This document shows positions 22,719 through 35,666 of a stretch of DNA of 64,000 bases, piece by piece (positions within the stretch are counted from its first letter, which is position 1; each line of letters starts with the position of its first letter). The stretch spans positions 2,823,001 to 2,887,000 of the forward strand of contig JAYKKM010000054.1 in the NCBI GenBank assembly GCA_035772405.1, in the 5' to 3' direction. The stretch comes from Chrysogorgia sp. JL179-B06. Lineage: Eukaryota; Cnidaria; Anthozoa; Scleralcyonacea; Chrysogorgiidae. Made by a program: the position numbers and the translations under genes. Under the pieces are notes generated by a model. That model saw only the letters and a list, made by a program, of their open reading frames with translations. It did no database searches and was not told the origin of the DNA.

Positions 22719-23794
22719 TAGCATATAACCAAAACAGTGGATAGTGCTTTTCGCGCAATCTGATTGGTTCCTCTAGCTCGGGATATCCTGCACTATTCAC
22801 TGTTTCGCAAAACAAGATGGTGTCCTTCTCTTGAACGATTTTCTTTTTACATAATGCAAGAAATTGGTAAAGGCAGGCAGGTAGAAAACAATTACTGTAT
22901 GTAGGCAAATTATTTTAGGTAATATTTATGAAAAAAAAGTTTCAAAGAGAACAGAACAACGAATGATGTGCTCCAAAAACAAACTCGATTGATCGAACTG
23001 ACTGTTGTCAGTTTTCCTTCAAATATTTAGAAATAAAAGTGTATTCCGTAGCTCATTTAACGATATTCGCCTTTATATAGTTTGAGACAATTTAAATTGC
23101 CTTTTATATATAATTTAATATAAACATTCACTAACATTAAAAATCATTTCAGTTACAACAAAAACCAAGCAAAACTTTCGGCCATAAAGATTACCGCGAT
23201 TAGCGATACACTGCCCAAGAAACTGGCGAGTAATGAACTGAATACTAAATAAATGACCTGCGAAACTATTACCGAATTTATAACAGTAACACCCACAGAA
23301 AATCTTTATAAATTAAAGACTAAACATTGGCACTAAAACATTGTCACTGCACTGACCGAAATAAAAACGCTTATAAAACTCATCTTTTGAAAGGAACAAC
23401 ACGTTGTTTACTCGCCCAGAATTCATTAGTTATCGTTTTCCCTCGGGTTTTCCCATGTATAGTATTAAAATATTTCCTTTGAGCTAAAATCCAGTGGTCT
23501 TTTGCCTCACTGTGATCCAACTTCGAAAGGTTTTTAACCGGCTTCTGTCAGTTTGTCAAAACTGATAAACAAAGGCCACCATGGGAGAATTTAGTTTTTC
23601 CTTGCGTTTCGCAAAAATTCCTGGCTAAATTATGATGAAACTAACCGAAATTTACTTAATTTTTATAAATTTGTTTTGGTATATGCTAAAACAATTATTC
23701 ACGTCAGTGAATAGTGGTTGGATATTTACCTCGACGCGTCTCGGTACATATCCACCTGCACTATTCACTTCCACTTCGGTGAATAATTGTTAAT
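22719..23794 (+). mobile_element. Hairpin-tailed element 3, first copy
   Basis: Inverted repeats ttagcatataaccaaaac and gttttggtatatgctaa enclose about 960 bp. A hairpin follows at 23691-23790 (arms acaattattcac). Its 1076-bp unit is repeated directly. The minus-strand frame of 64 codons in each copy has no recognised domain. Confidence 0.8.
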
Positions 23795-24870
23795 TAGCAT
23801 ATAACCAAAACAGTGGATAGTGCTTTTCGCGCAATCTGATTGGTTCCTCTAGCTCGGGATATCCTGCACTATTCACTGTTTCGCAAAACAAGATGGTGTC
23901 CTTCTCTTGAACGATTTTCTTTTTACATAATGCAAGAAATTGGTAAAGGCAGGCAGGTAGAAAACAATTACTGTATGTAGGCAAATTATTTTAGGTAATA
24001 TTTATGAAAAAAAAGTTTCAAAGAGAACAGAACAACGAATGATGTGCTCCAAAAACAAACTCGATTGATCGAACTGACTGTTGTCAGTTTTCCTTCAAAT
24101 ATTTAGAAATAAAAGTGTATTCCGTAGCTCATTTAACGATATTCGCCTTTATATAGTTTGAGACAATTTAAATTGCCTTTTATATATAATTTAATATAAA
24201 CATTCACTAACATTAAAAATCATTTCAGTTACAACAAAAACCAAGCAAAACTTTCGGCCATAAAGATTACCGCGATTAGCGATACACTGCCCAAGAAACT
24301 GGCGAGTAATGAACTGAATACTAAATAAATGACCTGCGAAACTATTACCGAATTTATAACAGTAACACCCACAGAAAATCTTTATAAATTAAAGACTAAA
24401 CATTGGCACTAAAACATTGTCACTGCACTAACCGAAATAAAAACGCTTATAAAACTCATCTTTTGAAAGGAACAACACGTTGTTTACTCGCCCAGAATTC
24501 ATTAGTTATCGTTTTCCCTCGGGTTTTCCCATGTATAGTATTAAAATATTTCCTTTGAGCTAAAATCCAGTGGTCTTTTGCCTCACTGTGATCCAACTTC
24601 GAAAGGTTTTTAACCGGCTTCTGTCAGTTTGTCAAAACTGATAAACAAAGGCCACCATGGGAGAATTTAGTTTTTCCTTGCGTTTCGCAAAAATTCCTGG
24701 CTAAATTATGATGAAACTAACCGAAATTTACTTAATTTTTATAAATTTGTTTTGGTATATGCTAAAACAATTATTCACGTCAGTGAATAGTGGTTGGATA
24801 TTTACCTCGACGCGTCTCGGTAAATATCCACCTGCACTATTCACTTCCACTTCGGTGAATAATTGTTAAT
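23795..24870 (+). mobile_element. Hairpin-tailed element 3, second tandem copy
   Basis: Direct repeat of 22719-23794 with two differences noticed by eye (actgaccg to actaaccg, and ggtacatat to ggtaaatat). Its hairpin lies at 24767-24866. Confidence 0.88.
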
Positions 24871-25304
24871 TGTTATATAGTTAGTGTCAAAGTTCAATTT
24901 TTCTGTTTTCCGATTGGACAAAAGCGTATCACGTGCCGGTCCGCAAAACGTCGTGTTTACTGCATTGCCCTGGCAACGAGGCAACCGGTCCATAACAGAA
25001 CATTTATTGACCGGTCCACAATAGAATGGGTGCAGTGCGCATGCGCGTCAACCGTGAAGTTCCAAAGTTCATTTTATAGTTTTGCTGTTTTGAAATTTAA
25101 AAAAATGTCTGCTCGGTGAATTATTCATACTTTGACACTAATATACTATATAACAAAACACTTATTTACTGAGACCTCGGGAAAGCAGTGTGTTTTGTGG
25201 CCCCTCGACCGCCGTTGTTGCCCTCGGCTTCGCCTCGGGCAACAACGGCGGTCTCGGGTTCACAAAACACACTGTTTCCCTCGGTCTCAGTAAATAAGTG
25301 ATAA
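24871..25304 (+). mobile_element. Hairpin-tailed element 4
   Basis: It starts ttgttatatagttagtgtc, and the complementary end gacactaatatactatataac lies near 25133-25153. A GC-rich hairpin follows at 25159-25300 with arms cacttatttactgagacc and a perfect internal stem around gggcaacaacggcgg. It begins where the hairpin of element 3 ends. Confidence 0.75.
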
Positions 25305-25430
25305 ATGTAATAGGTGATATAGTTAATATGTAATAATAATAATAATTAATAATAGTTAATATTATTATTATTATTATTACATAATAAATAATAACAGTTA
25401 AATTAATAATAGTTAATATGTAATAATAGT
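25305..25430. repeat. TTA/ATA microsatellite
   Basis: Imperfect (ATT)n and (TAA)n tracts with short inverted phrases. No coding signal. Confidence 0.7.
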
Positions 25431-25700
25431 AATGCATCACATCTTTCATGGAAAGACATTGGCATTTATTAAAATTTATTTATTAAAACATGTATTTGAC
25501 GCTTTAAAGGCAAATAACTATCCTAATGATTTTCTGAAAAACTGTTTAAAACCTGCAGTTACTCCACCAGGTATAAATAGGAACCCTAACTTTACAACGA
25601 TCAGCCCTGATGAAGACACTAGACTGGAGTGTCGAAACGTTGTGTCATGGACAGTAACTTTTAAGTTGCGTTCAAAAAACTTTTTAAAGCCAGAGTAGCG
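25430..25700 (+). pseudogene. Penelope-like retroelement fragment
   Basis: The plus strand reads HVFDALKANNYPNDFL, matching the HL-x-ALxxNGYP linker between RT and GIY-YIG in Penelope-like elements. Further on, DEDTRLECRNVVSW resembles the sequence often seen near their 3' ends. No catalytic domain remains. Confidence 0.55.
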
Positions 25701-26300
25701 TCAAACTATGTCTGATTTATCACCTGGTTGCGTTGGGAAATTATTTGTTTACATTTACTATTATTATCATCCTATGACGTTCCTAAAACCTATATATTGT
25801 AAGATATTCTGCAACCCTCGGTGCATTTCGACTTAACAGTCTTCTTCAGGATGGATTTTTTAGAGTTTGGGTGTGAGTGAACATTTGTTGTAGGTATATA
25901 ATGGCTGTGGCGATCGATAGTGATGGTGAGATATTTGGCGAATATAAGACGGTGCTGTATATGACGGTATTTAGATGATAATAGCGAAATGCAATATAAA
26001 TATTTTTTCGTACAAAATGTCGTATTGTTTCTTGACATTCCTAATTTCTTGGCCATTTTAACTTTTGATATTAAACTGCTTACGGCTTCCTTACTTGACT
26101 GCTGCCGTAGGGGACCAGTAACTGAATAGGCTGATCGTGTTTGTGAGATATCACGTGATGAGATCAGAGTGATTACGTATTTGGTATGAGGTGGGTGAGG
26201 TGTTGGTGTATGTTTTGTGTGAAATAAATTAGAAACATTAATCATAAAAATAAAAATAAAGTGAATAAAAATAGTGTTTAAAGCTAGGACTGTTGCAAAT
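25701..26300. other. Non-coding stretch
   Basis: No gene was recognised. Near 25810-25855 the phrase gcatttcgacttaacagtc and the following bases resemble, in reverse complement, Penelope-type 3' tails. The stretch ends at a TTTA repeat (26301-26320) that is the probable tail of the LINE that follows on the minus strand. Confidence 0.45.
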
Positions 26301-27419
26301 ATTTATTTATTTATTTAGCTTCGCCTCTAAAAAATACATAGAAGAAGCAGGGTCACTACAACAGTTAAACACCAATTACAGTGGGCCCTTACAAAAATAA
26401 TAACTAATAACAGCAAGTTATAGGTTCAGTAAGGCTTCGCGATGTGTTGCACTTTAGGCAGACAGTTTTCCAAGTTCGAGGATCGTCAACATTATAACAG
26501 GATCATAGAGCATAATTATAATAGTCCAAATAGTGATTGAAGTTTAAATGATCTAGCCTTAAGTGTTCAGGGAGAGAGTTCCAAGTCCTAGTTGTTCTAA
26601 TAAAAAATGAGCGATTGAAAGCGGTTGTTTTACATTTACGTTGACGGAATGAGATTGCATTGACATTTGCGGAGGATCTAGTAAGTCTTAAGGGAACAAG
26701 ACGTTCCAATTCGCCGTAAAATATCGCTTGAAATAGGTACAATGCCATTGATGGCCTTAAAGAAGAACAGTAAGTCAAGATACTCGTGCCAGTAGGAAAG
26801 TGGTTGTAGTTTTGTATAGAAACGAGTCTGTCTTCGTAGGATTCTTCGCACATATATGGTAGCTTCAAGATAAATTTTGATGCTCGGCGTTGGATGCGCT
26901 CTGTTCGTTTGATAAGCTCGATTGACTCAGCGGAGACCAGACTTGGGTGGCATAGGCCAGAACAGATCGCACAACTGCCACATAATATGTGCGGTGGATA
27001 TTTCATTATTGATTTCCGAAGCAGACCTGCGCAAAAAACCAAGCATTTTGTTGGCTGTTGTGCATCGATCGAAGGTGTGCTTTGCATGACCATGTTAGCG
27101 CACTAGTAACCCGCCAAGGTCCTTCTCGTGTGATGTAACTGCGAGGGTCTTACTCTTGATTGTGTAGGGGTATTCTGTGGGGTTCATTTTCCGCCGTGTA
27201 ATTCGCTAGCACTTGCACTTGCCTTGATTAAAAGTAAGCCCTGATGTAGCAGACCAGTGAGTTCTCTAGACTACTAAGGTCTCTTTGTATCAAATCAGTA
27301 TCTGTGGTAGAATCGACGCACTTAAATATTTTTGTGTCGTCCGCAAAAGAGGCCACTTTTGAATGTTTTATTGCATCAGGCATCATTCACATAAAGAAGG
27401 AAAAGTATGAACATAGAAC
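26301..27419 (-). pseudogene. LINE (non-LTR retrotransposon), 3' half
   Basis: Minus-strand reading, with frame breaks: FILFLLYVND next to the insertion point, then SFADDTKIFKCVDS (the RT FADD box, about 27330-27360), then RTERIQRRASKFILKLP, YEDRL and TRTWNSLPEHLR near 26550-26900. These are the ordered blocks of a Jockey/CR1/L2-type RT and its C-terminal tail. A (TAAA)n-like tail lies at 26301-26320. The 5' half is displaced to 46392-46880 by the insertion of 27420-46391. Several frameshifts make it inactive. Confidence 0.85.
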
Positions 27420-27539
27420 CAGGGGCGTGGCGACTGGGGGGGTGTGGGGGGATGCGACACCCCCCCAATAATTCTAAATAGCAAAAAGTTGGTCACACAA
27501 GGGATTGCTGCTGGCCAAAATAAAAATGGTGAGACAGAA

Positions 27540-27900
27540 AAAACACTGGAAAAATCAACCTTCTTCCATACTATGTGAATAGTATGCAAATTGTCATTGA
27601 CATAGTATGTAAAAGGGCTTTCCAAACTATTTACACACTATGTAAATGTTTACAAACTATCTTAGTTTGTAAATAGTTCGTAGAAAATAACATACGAAAT
27701 ATAGACGTCTAAAGATTTACATAGTATGTCAACACTATGTAAATATTGTGTGTAAATAACTTGTAAATGGTGTTTTTGGGAACCCGAAGTAAGTATGTAA
27801 ATTGTCTGGAAATAGTTGGAGGCTTAGTTTGTAAATAGTTTGCAAAAAATAACGTATATGCATTAAAAGATTTACATAGTATGTAAACACTCTATGTAAA
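27540..27900. repeat. Minisatellite of the hAT left arm
   Basis: Degenerate repeats around gtaaatagtttgtaaac and acatagtatgtaaacac, related to the array at 43720-44520 near the other end. Confidence 0.65.
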
Positions 27901-29046
27901 GCGCGGCGCCATCAAGCCTCCCGTACGCCTTATCCCGGATTTTTTATCCCGGGAGTTTTATCGCCGAGTTGATCACGTGATAGTAAATTGCATCACGCGA
28001 CGCGAGACGCTTGCCTTGCTGTTTTTATGTGATTGCAGTTGATTTGTAGCTATTTAAAAGACGTTATGATGGATGCTGTTGAATATTTATATTATCATCA
28101 CTACCATGATTGTACATTTACGAGGGAGGTGTCAGTCGGAGAGGTGTACGAAAGGCAAGGTTGCTTCACTTGTTCTGTCATTCGGGATATTTAAATCCTT
28201 AATGGCTAGCAGACAGTCACAGCCACAGGTCTTTTTCCAAATAATTTTTATCAATAAGGGCCTGCATATTTCTGATTAGTTTGTTGTTACAAACTCGCAA
28301 CATTGTTGTTTAGTAGTGAAACATTTCGCGACATTTACAAAAATAATGAAATGGCAAATTCCTTTGAAATGTTTACTTCTATTAATCTTAGATACTCTTC
28401 AGTATGCACTATGCATGCATGTAAAATTGTATCATGTTTTGTTGCCTTTGAACAGTTTACAGTTGTAAATTCATAATAATAATAAGTAAATTAGTAGATA
28501 AAGCTATGGATGTGTAGGTTTACATATTATAGAAAACAACAGTAACATGAAGTATGAAATTAAATCCCAAATAAATGACAATAGATAGAAAGATAGAATA
28601 ACTTTATTTAACCACGCTGACCCCAGGTTATTCAGGCGCGGATTTAGAAGTTAGTCGCATAAATTAGACACTTCATGAACAACCCTATTGGTTATGCTTT
28701 TCTTAAGAATAATTCAGAACAAAAACCTATCCAATAGGATTGTTATTCACAGGTATTTTGAATTGCAAATTCTAAATCTAATTTATGCGACTAACTTCTA
28801 AATCCGCGCCTGTTATTTACTAAACTGATTTCCACAGGGGGCGTGTAAAAAAATAGGAATACAATAGTTAATGTTATTTACAAAATATGAGGCACAGTTA
28901 TGGTGTCCAACAAGCAACATAGCAATATTCATATATGAATATATTCAATATTCAACATATTTACAAAATATGAGATATAGTGTCTAAAAAGTAATAACAT
29001 TTATGAATAAGTAACTATTTACTGTAATACAGTGTTTGTTTTTTTG
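27901..29046. other. Non-coding stretch with one foldback MITE
   Basis: Apart from the foldback at 28633-28812 no gene was identified. A 42-codon frame with ATG near 28066 has a Tyr/His-rich start and no recognised domain; it is not called. Confidence 0.45.
28633..28812. mobile_element. Foldback MITE with ttatt direct repeats
   Basis: Inverted ends caggcgcggatttagaag and its complement extend about 36 bp inward. The sequence ttatt flanks both sides (28628-28632 and 28813-28817). 180 bp, no coding capacity. Confidence 0.8.
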
Positions 29047-29343
29047 TCACGATTGAAAAATGTGAGTAGCAATTTTCTTTTTAAAACAAGAAAGGGATTT
29101 ACATGTACATGTACTCTCCCTGATTTCGTTTGGAATAGAGTTCCATAGGTGAGCACCGTCATACATGAAACTGTTTTTCATATTGTTGGTGCGTGGTTGT
29201 GGTAAACAAAGACTACTTGAAATGTCCCCAAGTTGATAGTTTGTCATCTCACTTTTATAAGTAAAAAGGTCAGTGAGTGACTCGGGACCCATTTTGTTTA
29301 AAATTTTATACATCATTTTTGCTTTTACCCTTTTTCTCATCAT
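29047..29343 (-). pseudogene. LINE C-terminal fragment
   Basis: The minus strand reads MMYKILNKMGPESLTDLF, LPQPRTNNMKNSFMYDGA and LWNSIPNEIRES, then FKKKIATHIF. That is the conserved C-terminal tail (SF-x-G-AxLWNSLPxxIR) of non-LTR RT proteins. The RT itself is absent, as usual for 5'-truncated copies. It is a different family from the LINE at 26301. Confidence 0.8.
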
Positions 29344-29634
29344 TTTAAGTGGCTCCCAGCCCTAGGGCATGTAAAGCAATAGAATGATCTATATCATTGC
29401 TCATATTAATCAATCTGACATTGTATTAAACTTATTATTATGATTCTCATGCCCAAACCAGCTAATAAAGTCAAACTGATATTGTACCTCATCACTGTGA
29501 TATTACCTACTTTGAAATGACAGTACTGCTGAGTAAATCAAATGTGTAGCTTTTTGAAAAATTAATTTTAGTTCAAGATCATGATGAACATACAAATATT
29601 AAAAAAGTAAACCAACACTAGTACTTGTAAAATC

Positions 29635-32600
29635 TTATACAATACTATACCCTCCAAAAACTCTGTCTACCCTACATATCTTAACAACTGAAGAAAAATT
29701 CACTCGGTCTTCTTGATTTGTTAGAGTCCAAACACCTTGACGTCTTGTTTCTCTGTACCAATGCAGTGTTGCTTCTCTAACTGCATAGTCAACATCTTGA
29801 ACTAATCCAAACCACACCTCATCGGCTGCCCCTAAAACACGGACAACATCTTCCACTTGTGGGTAAATTGGGACATCTACCTCCTTTACCAGATCTGGTT
29901 TTTTATAGTCAATACAAATATAAAATTGAGGATTATCAAGATTGGAAGGATCTGGATACAGGATAACCTTTCTCTTGATTTTACATGTTGGTTGGATACT
30001 GTCCCTTATGTAATTGCGTGCAATAATTTCTTGGGTTTGTGTCCACTGATGGTAAATAAGGTTTCCATTATTCAATGTTGGAATAAAATATGTACCATTT
30101 ACAAAAATGTAATATTTATCATCAACTGGTCCAACCTGAAAGACTTGAGTTATCTCCATGATCCACTCTTCATTATCTGAAGCAATTTTACAAGTAGTTC
30201 CTTCAGTGAATCTTTCAATATCACCAACCTCATCTCTTAAAACTACACTTTTAAGAGACACAAGGACATTAGGGATATCGTGTATAGCAATACCATTACG
30301 ACCAAAGAATCTATTGAGGTCTGCAATGATACTGTCTGGGAAGACTTCACTCTTCATACGTCCCACAGATACACCATAGGACATGGCATGCTGTATTTCA
30401 GGCAAAGGATTATTCATTTGCTGCATGTCGTGTAGCAATGCTTCAGCTGCAGATAATGATGACTCATTCAAAATTATGGGTGGTGTTACCCCCTCTAGAT
30501 CAAAGCGGTATTTGCTCTTGTCTAGACCATATTGCGACAATGGACCATTTTTTTCTTGATAGTCATCAAGAAAGTTCCTGATGTTTTCCCTTGTAGCAAA
30601 TGTCTTCTCTAGTCCCTTAGCATTGTGCTTTTGTTCCTTATGCCTAAGGATAGCCCGCTCATAGAGTTCGCATGAATAATTATCCATGCTTGAATGGCGT
30701 CTTATGTCTTGGGCAACATGTACTGAATACTCTAGGTTTTCAGTGCACATTCCAAGTCCATAAAACTCTTCCGCTCTTATAGCATGAGCCCAAAGTAGCT
30801 TCTCTAGCCTTTCAATATGTTCATTTTGCCAACCTGTGCCTTGGAGCTGTCTACTGTATAGCATCTGTACAGCATGGCACAGTATCACATAGCAATCATA
30901 TGCTTTTGATGGAATTTTCTGGGCCAAAACCTCTGTTGCAACACTGCTGAATCTGCGAAATAAATAAACAATCTTGTACATGATTTGAAGAAAAAGTATC
31001 CACATCATTCTACATCAACTTAAGTGCGTACATATAACAGTTACTACACTGTACAGGTTTAAATAGAAACATTGTATGCATATGTACATGCACCGGCCCA
31101 GAAATAGGATTATGGGTTGAGTTGTCAGTCTGCTATCTTCAGAAAAATGTTATTTACATCATTAGGCATGTACATGTAACCTGTTTGAGAACGGTTGTAT
31201 TACAGTATATGTTAGGAATTAACAAGTTGTTTTAAATATATATTTTATAAATTAAAGCAATATAAAATACAAAATGGCATGTCTGATCGTTCATGCTCCA
31301 ATATATCAGATTAAAGTAATACCTAACAAAGTGAAAAGGTAGTAGTAATACTACCAAGAATTTAGTGACAAAATACTGACGTTTCTAGCAGAGCCCTTCA
31401 TCAGAGTAGGTCTCATTTCGTCACTAAATTCTTGGCAGTAGAATTAGTAGTAAACGCGTAAAAAAAACACGAGCCACTAGGCGATTGTTTTTTAGCTTTT
31501 CGAAAGTTGAGCAACTTCCCAAGTCTTTGGATAACAGTATCCAAACATGGAAAAACGATTACTGCTAGGTATTTATTTTATAAAATAATACAAGAGAACG
31601 AGCAAAAAACGTAAGCAAGTTTTTCGTGGGAAATTTCCGTGTTTGGATGGCCTCATCCAAACACGTGTGTATTGACCAATCAGAGCCTACGTAGCATACA
31701 TGTTATTTTATAAACAGGTATCCTGCAATAGCATCCGAAAATCATGTCAACATCACTGTTTCGATAAGTTCATTAAGTAAAAACTATTTTGTTATCAATG
31801 ATACTGTATTCATGTAAATACCGGTACATTGTAGAGCACTCAAATAGTCTGATACCGGTAACAACCGACTGTTCCCTGTAAACATCTCTCATGTTCTACA
31901 TCTCCCAGCAATGTACAGTATACTGTACATGTAGATCTATACAGTCATATACAGTACAGACACACAGAGTAGATTTTACTGTATATTCCTTAAGTAAAAT
32001 ATATACAGTATAGTACCTTTTAAACTCATTCGACTTCCAACCTCCAAGCTTGTCTGTCAAGGTCGTCATTCTCGCAACACCCTTTGCCCTTTCCTCTGTC
32101 GTCCACTTAACAGCTTGAAAAGCAGACTTAAACTCCTCACGAACAAGGAGCCCACCTTCAGCAGGATCTCTGTCATTGACTTCTTTTCCAGCATTTCCCC
32201 CAATATCTGACCACATCTTGTCAAGAAACTCTCTTTTGAGCATGTTAAATGTTACGTGCATACGATCAATGGTCATATCCAAGACTGGGTCAAACTTGTA
32301 CAACTTGTACAGGTCAAACAGAATGCTCACTCCACATACTCCAGTTTCAGTCTGAATTTGTTGTCGCTCACGTCTTGTTGTGGCAGCATCTACCCTCTTT
32401 CCGTTATCTAACTGGTAGGCAGCAGTTCGAAGAGCACTTGGATTGCGATAACGCTGACCAAAATTGCCATAATAATAATGCCTCTTGCAGGGTACATATA
32501 TCCCCTGGACTAAACAGCGTCGACAACCAACTTTGCCACCTAAAATAAATTTCAGAGGCACACGCCATTACTACTGTAATTATAGAGATTGCAAATAGAT

Positions 32601-35600
32601 TGCAGGCTCAGGGGTGGGGGTTTACTTAAAGTTTTGGAAGGTGGTGGGATTTATGAAACTTGACCCTAAATATAAGACATAGATATAGATGGTTTTCAGT
32701 CATGTGACAAAGAGCCAAAAGACAAATGACGTGGCAGACATGTTAGTGTACCTAACAAAAGAAGCTAATTCTTGAGGTACTTTACACCAACATGGCAGCT
32801 ATGATGTCATATGAAAACAATTAAGTACCCTAATTTATAACCATACATGTGCATGTAGTGTAGGCCAAAAAACTGAAAACACTAAATGCGTAAAACAAAC
32901 TGGTAATTAATTATTACTAATAAATTACAGCACTAATTAAAAAACAAAAGGTTTTCACCAGTCACTACTATGTAGTTTGTAAGTTGTTTCAAGTATTTAG
33001 TGTTTACAATTCTAGCGTTTATATTTATTCAGTTGTTCGTACCTCCGGCATACAAGATAATCTCTTGATGAGCCTTTAAATCAGCTGTACCCAGTAAAAG
33101 TAATGCTCGTACTTTGTGGTTTCCTTCCGTAATTGTGTAATTGGAAAGTTCAATGGCTTCAGGGACATGAACATCAATGCCGGTGGTGTATAGCTCAGTT
33201 ATTTCATCAATCAATGGTTTCAGAAAAGCATCGATTTTGTGTGGAATACCTTCCTTTAGCAAATGCGTAGGAATGAAACTATAGACACGGAGACTTCCTC
33301 CATGGAGTCTCAATTCTTTTTTAGTACATGCATTACTGACATGTATTGCTGCAATCCCTCTTGATTTTTTAGAAAAAGCATTGAATCCATCTTCATGGAA
33401 GATGAATGCTTGGTTGAGAGGACTTCCTTTCATACTTGCTACAGTATAAATAAAGTCGTATGTACATTCAGTGCAGGATAAATGAACTGGATTGTTGGTT
33501 AAAAGTCCATTCACACCAGCAGCATGAACAATTTCATCAACAGATATGATGTTGAAGCAGTTTGGGCAACGTGTTGGCATATAACTCTCTCTTAATTCAT
33601 CCCAGAAATAGGAAAGTTCGCGAAATCTCGAGCCATGCCATACTTCTTTATATGGCACAGTAATGTTGTCCATATTGAACCACTGATCTCTTTCTTCCCA
33701 ATGTGCAAGATGGTCTCGCATTTTATTCTCGCTGAGAAATACAGACTGTACATTTAGTCCAAGCACAAAGTAATCAACACACTGGTTATTTGGATTTTCA
33801 CAGTTTGGGCACTGATCACCATCAACGAGAGTAACATGATCTGTTCCACAACATACTTTGTAATGGCGTGGATTCTTATAACCCAATTTCTTCAAAAATG
33901 TTATAACTGCAGGCCATGTCTTGTGAGGTATGTGAGCATCTTTGGTTAACTCATATAGGCTCTGTAATTGACTAAGTGTCTCCTCCTGGGACCAACCATA
34001 CTTTACTTTTGAGTTAAGTATCCTTAAGATACACTTCTCCAACTCCTTGTCAATGTCATTTTCATCATTATCACCACCATTGCCATCATCATCGCCACCA
34101 TTGCCATCATCATCGCCACCATTGCCATCATCATCGCCACCATCACCACCATCATTGCTACCATCATCCCTAGCACCATCATCATCACGATCACCTCCAT
34201 CACTATCACCTCCATCACCATCATCATTGCTACCATCATCCCTAGCACCATCATCATTACGATCACTTCCATCACTATCACCTCCATCACCATCACCACC
34301 ATCATTGCTACTGCCATCATCATCACCACCATCATCATTGCTACCACCACCATCCCTACCACCATCATCATCACTATCACCATCATCACCACCACCACCA
34401 TCAACACCATCATCACCACCACCATCATCATCGCCACCATCATCATCACCTTCATCACAACCATCATTACTACCAACATCATTAGCATCTGCATCCTGTG
34501 CAATACTAATTTCATCAAATGAAAGCTGCTGAGAATTTGTATGATCTAGCTGAATACTAGCAGCCGAGGCATTCGCTGGAGGAGTGTAAATATCATTATC
34601 ACTAGCATGAATAGTAATATTTTCCAAATCTGAATTTCTTTCACTTGTTTGGTCATCACTGTTGGTTCTGGAATGCAGGTATGGGTGATGCAGGAAATGA
34701 CGACGAACAGTCCTTTTATCTCGCAGTTTCCCACCACATATTCTACAATTACATTGTATTTGATTGGGTTTGGCACCTATATAAAAAAATAACACAATAT
34801 ATTATATGCTATGTTGGATATATGTGATTGGTTTAAACTGTGGTTTAAGTGATAATAATATAGTATCATGTCCAAATAAACAGAAAAACAATTGTTCAAA
34901 AGTTAATATTAAATAGTCTTCTCTCAAATACTTACACTGCCCCAGTTCCATTTTAGTTACACAGTATGTTATAAAACTCCTATATATATGCATGGCATAT
35001 GAGGTTGATTATGTACCCGAAAGCCAAAGGAGGTTTAGTACTTGTACTAAACCTCTCGAGGCTTGAGGGACATTTAATCACTAATCAACCGTATAAATGC
35101 CATGCTATCACTTTATAGTTTAAGATAAATGTTCATATTCTCTACAATATTATGGCAACAAGTTCAAATGGAATAAAACTTTGTGAGTTGCTATTAATGG
35201 TTTTTGGGAATTCAATAATAGTTCACTTCATGTCTTCGTTAGTTATTCTATTGAAATGTTTTAGAGTAGTTTAGCATATATATATACATATATAAGCTGG
35301 ATGAGTAGCGTCTTTCGCAGCGCAATTTGAGTAAAATAAAACGGGTCTTACACTAAGGTATGATTAGTTACTAATCGTACCTATTATGCATAAATATTAG
35401 GTAAAATTAGTTACTAATCGTACCTAATGTTTTATGTCGGTGATTGATCAGGTTATTTAGAGATTAATCGTCCCTCGTGAAACAAACGATTTATATTAAA
35501 AATAGTATATACCTGAAGAACAGTTCTGATCGTCGATATCCACGGTGTATTCGTAATCGTATCTGTCTAACTCTTTATTCACACCTGTATATTCACTGTA

Positions 35601-35666
35601 AAGAAATTCTTCTTCGAGTCTCACCGCATTCAGTATCAGAAAAAAAGTAACATAGATTTCCAACAT
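29635..35666 (-). CDS. CACTA/EnSpm-like transposase, four coding exons
   Basis: Exons in order of translation are 35666-35513, 34776-33043, 32539-32017 and 30952-29635. All junctions are GT-AG and keep phase (3729 bp, 1242 residues, no internal stop). After a short hydrophobic N-terminus come a C2H2-type finger (CRIC...HFLHH), a long Asp/Gly/Ser tract, Cys pairs (CPNC twice), then the Tnp2-like core. The core shows HEDGFNAFSKKSRG, IHKIDA-like and YTTGID segments, LLGTADLKAH, a CRRC pair and MTIDRMHVTFN. The C-terminus has CIDYKKPDLVKEVD. It should cut and join the ends of its element in the nucleus. An alternative first exon (34951-34936, starting MELGQ) also joins in frame. Family call rests on motif order, not a search. 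Confidence 0.75.
34050..34470 (-). repeat. GAT-type trinucleotide tract coding Asp/Gly/Ser run
   Basis: An imperfect (GAY/GGY) repeat on the minus strand encodes about 135 residues of Asp, Gly, Ser and Asn within exon 2 of the CACTA-like transposase. The copy number is likely variable. The long Ser/Pro and Met/Val frames on the other readings are shadows. Confidence 0.85.

Noticed and set aside
28066..28194. 42-codon frame with Tyr/His-rich start
   Set aside because: Too short, no splice partner or domain identified.
34024..34532. Long Ser/Pro-rich plus-strand and Met/Val-rich minus-strand frames
   Set aside because: They are alternative readings of the trinucleotide tract within the transposase exon.
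34936..34951. Short exon starting MELGQ as the only first exon of the CACTA-like transposase
   Set aside because: It joins in frame but has no visible acceptor need and gives only five residues. The upstream exon 35513-35666 is longer, has an ATG and a good donor, and is preferred; both could be used.
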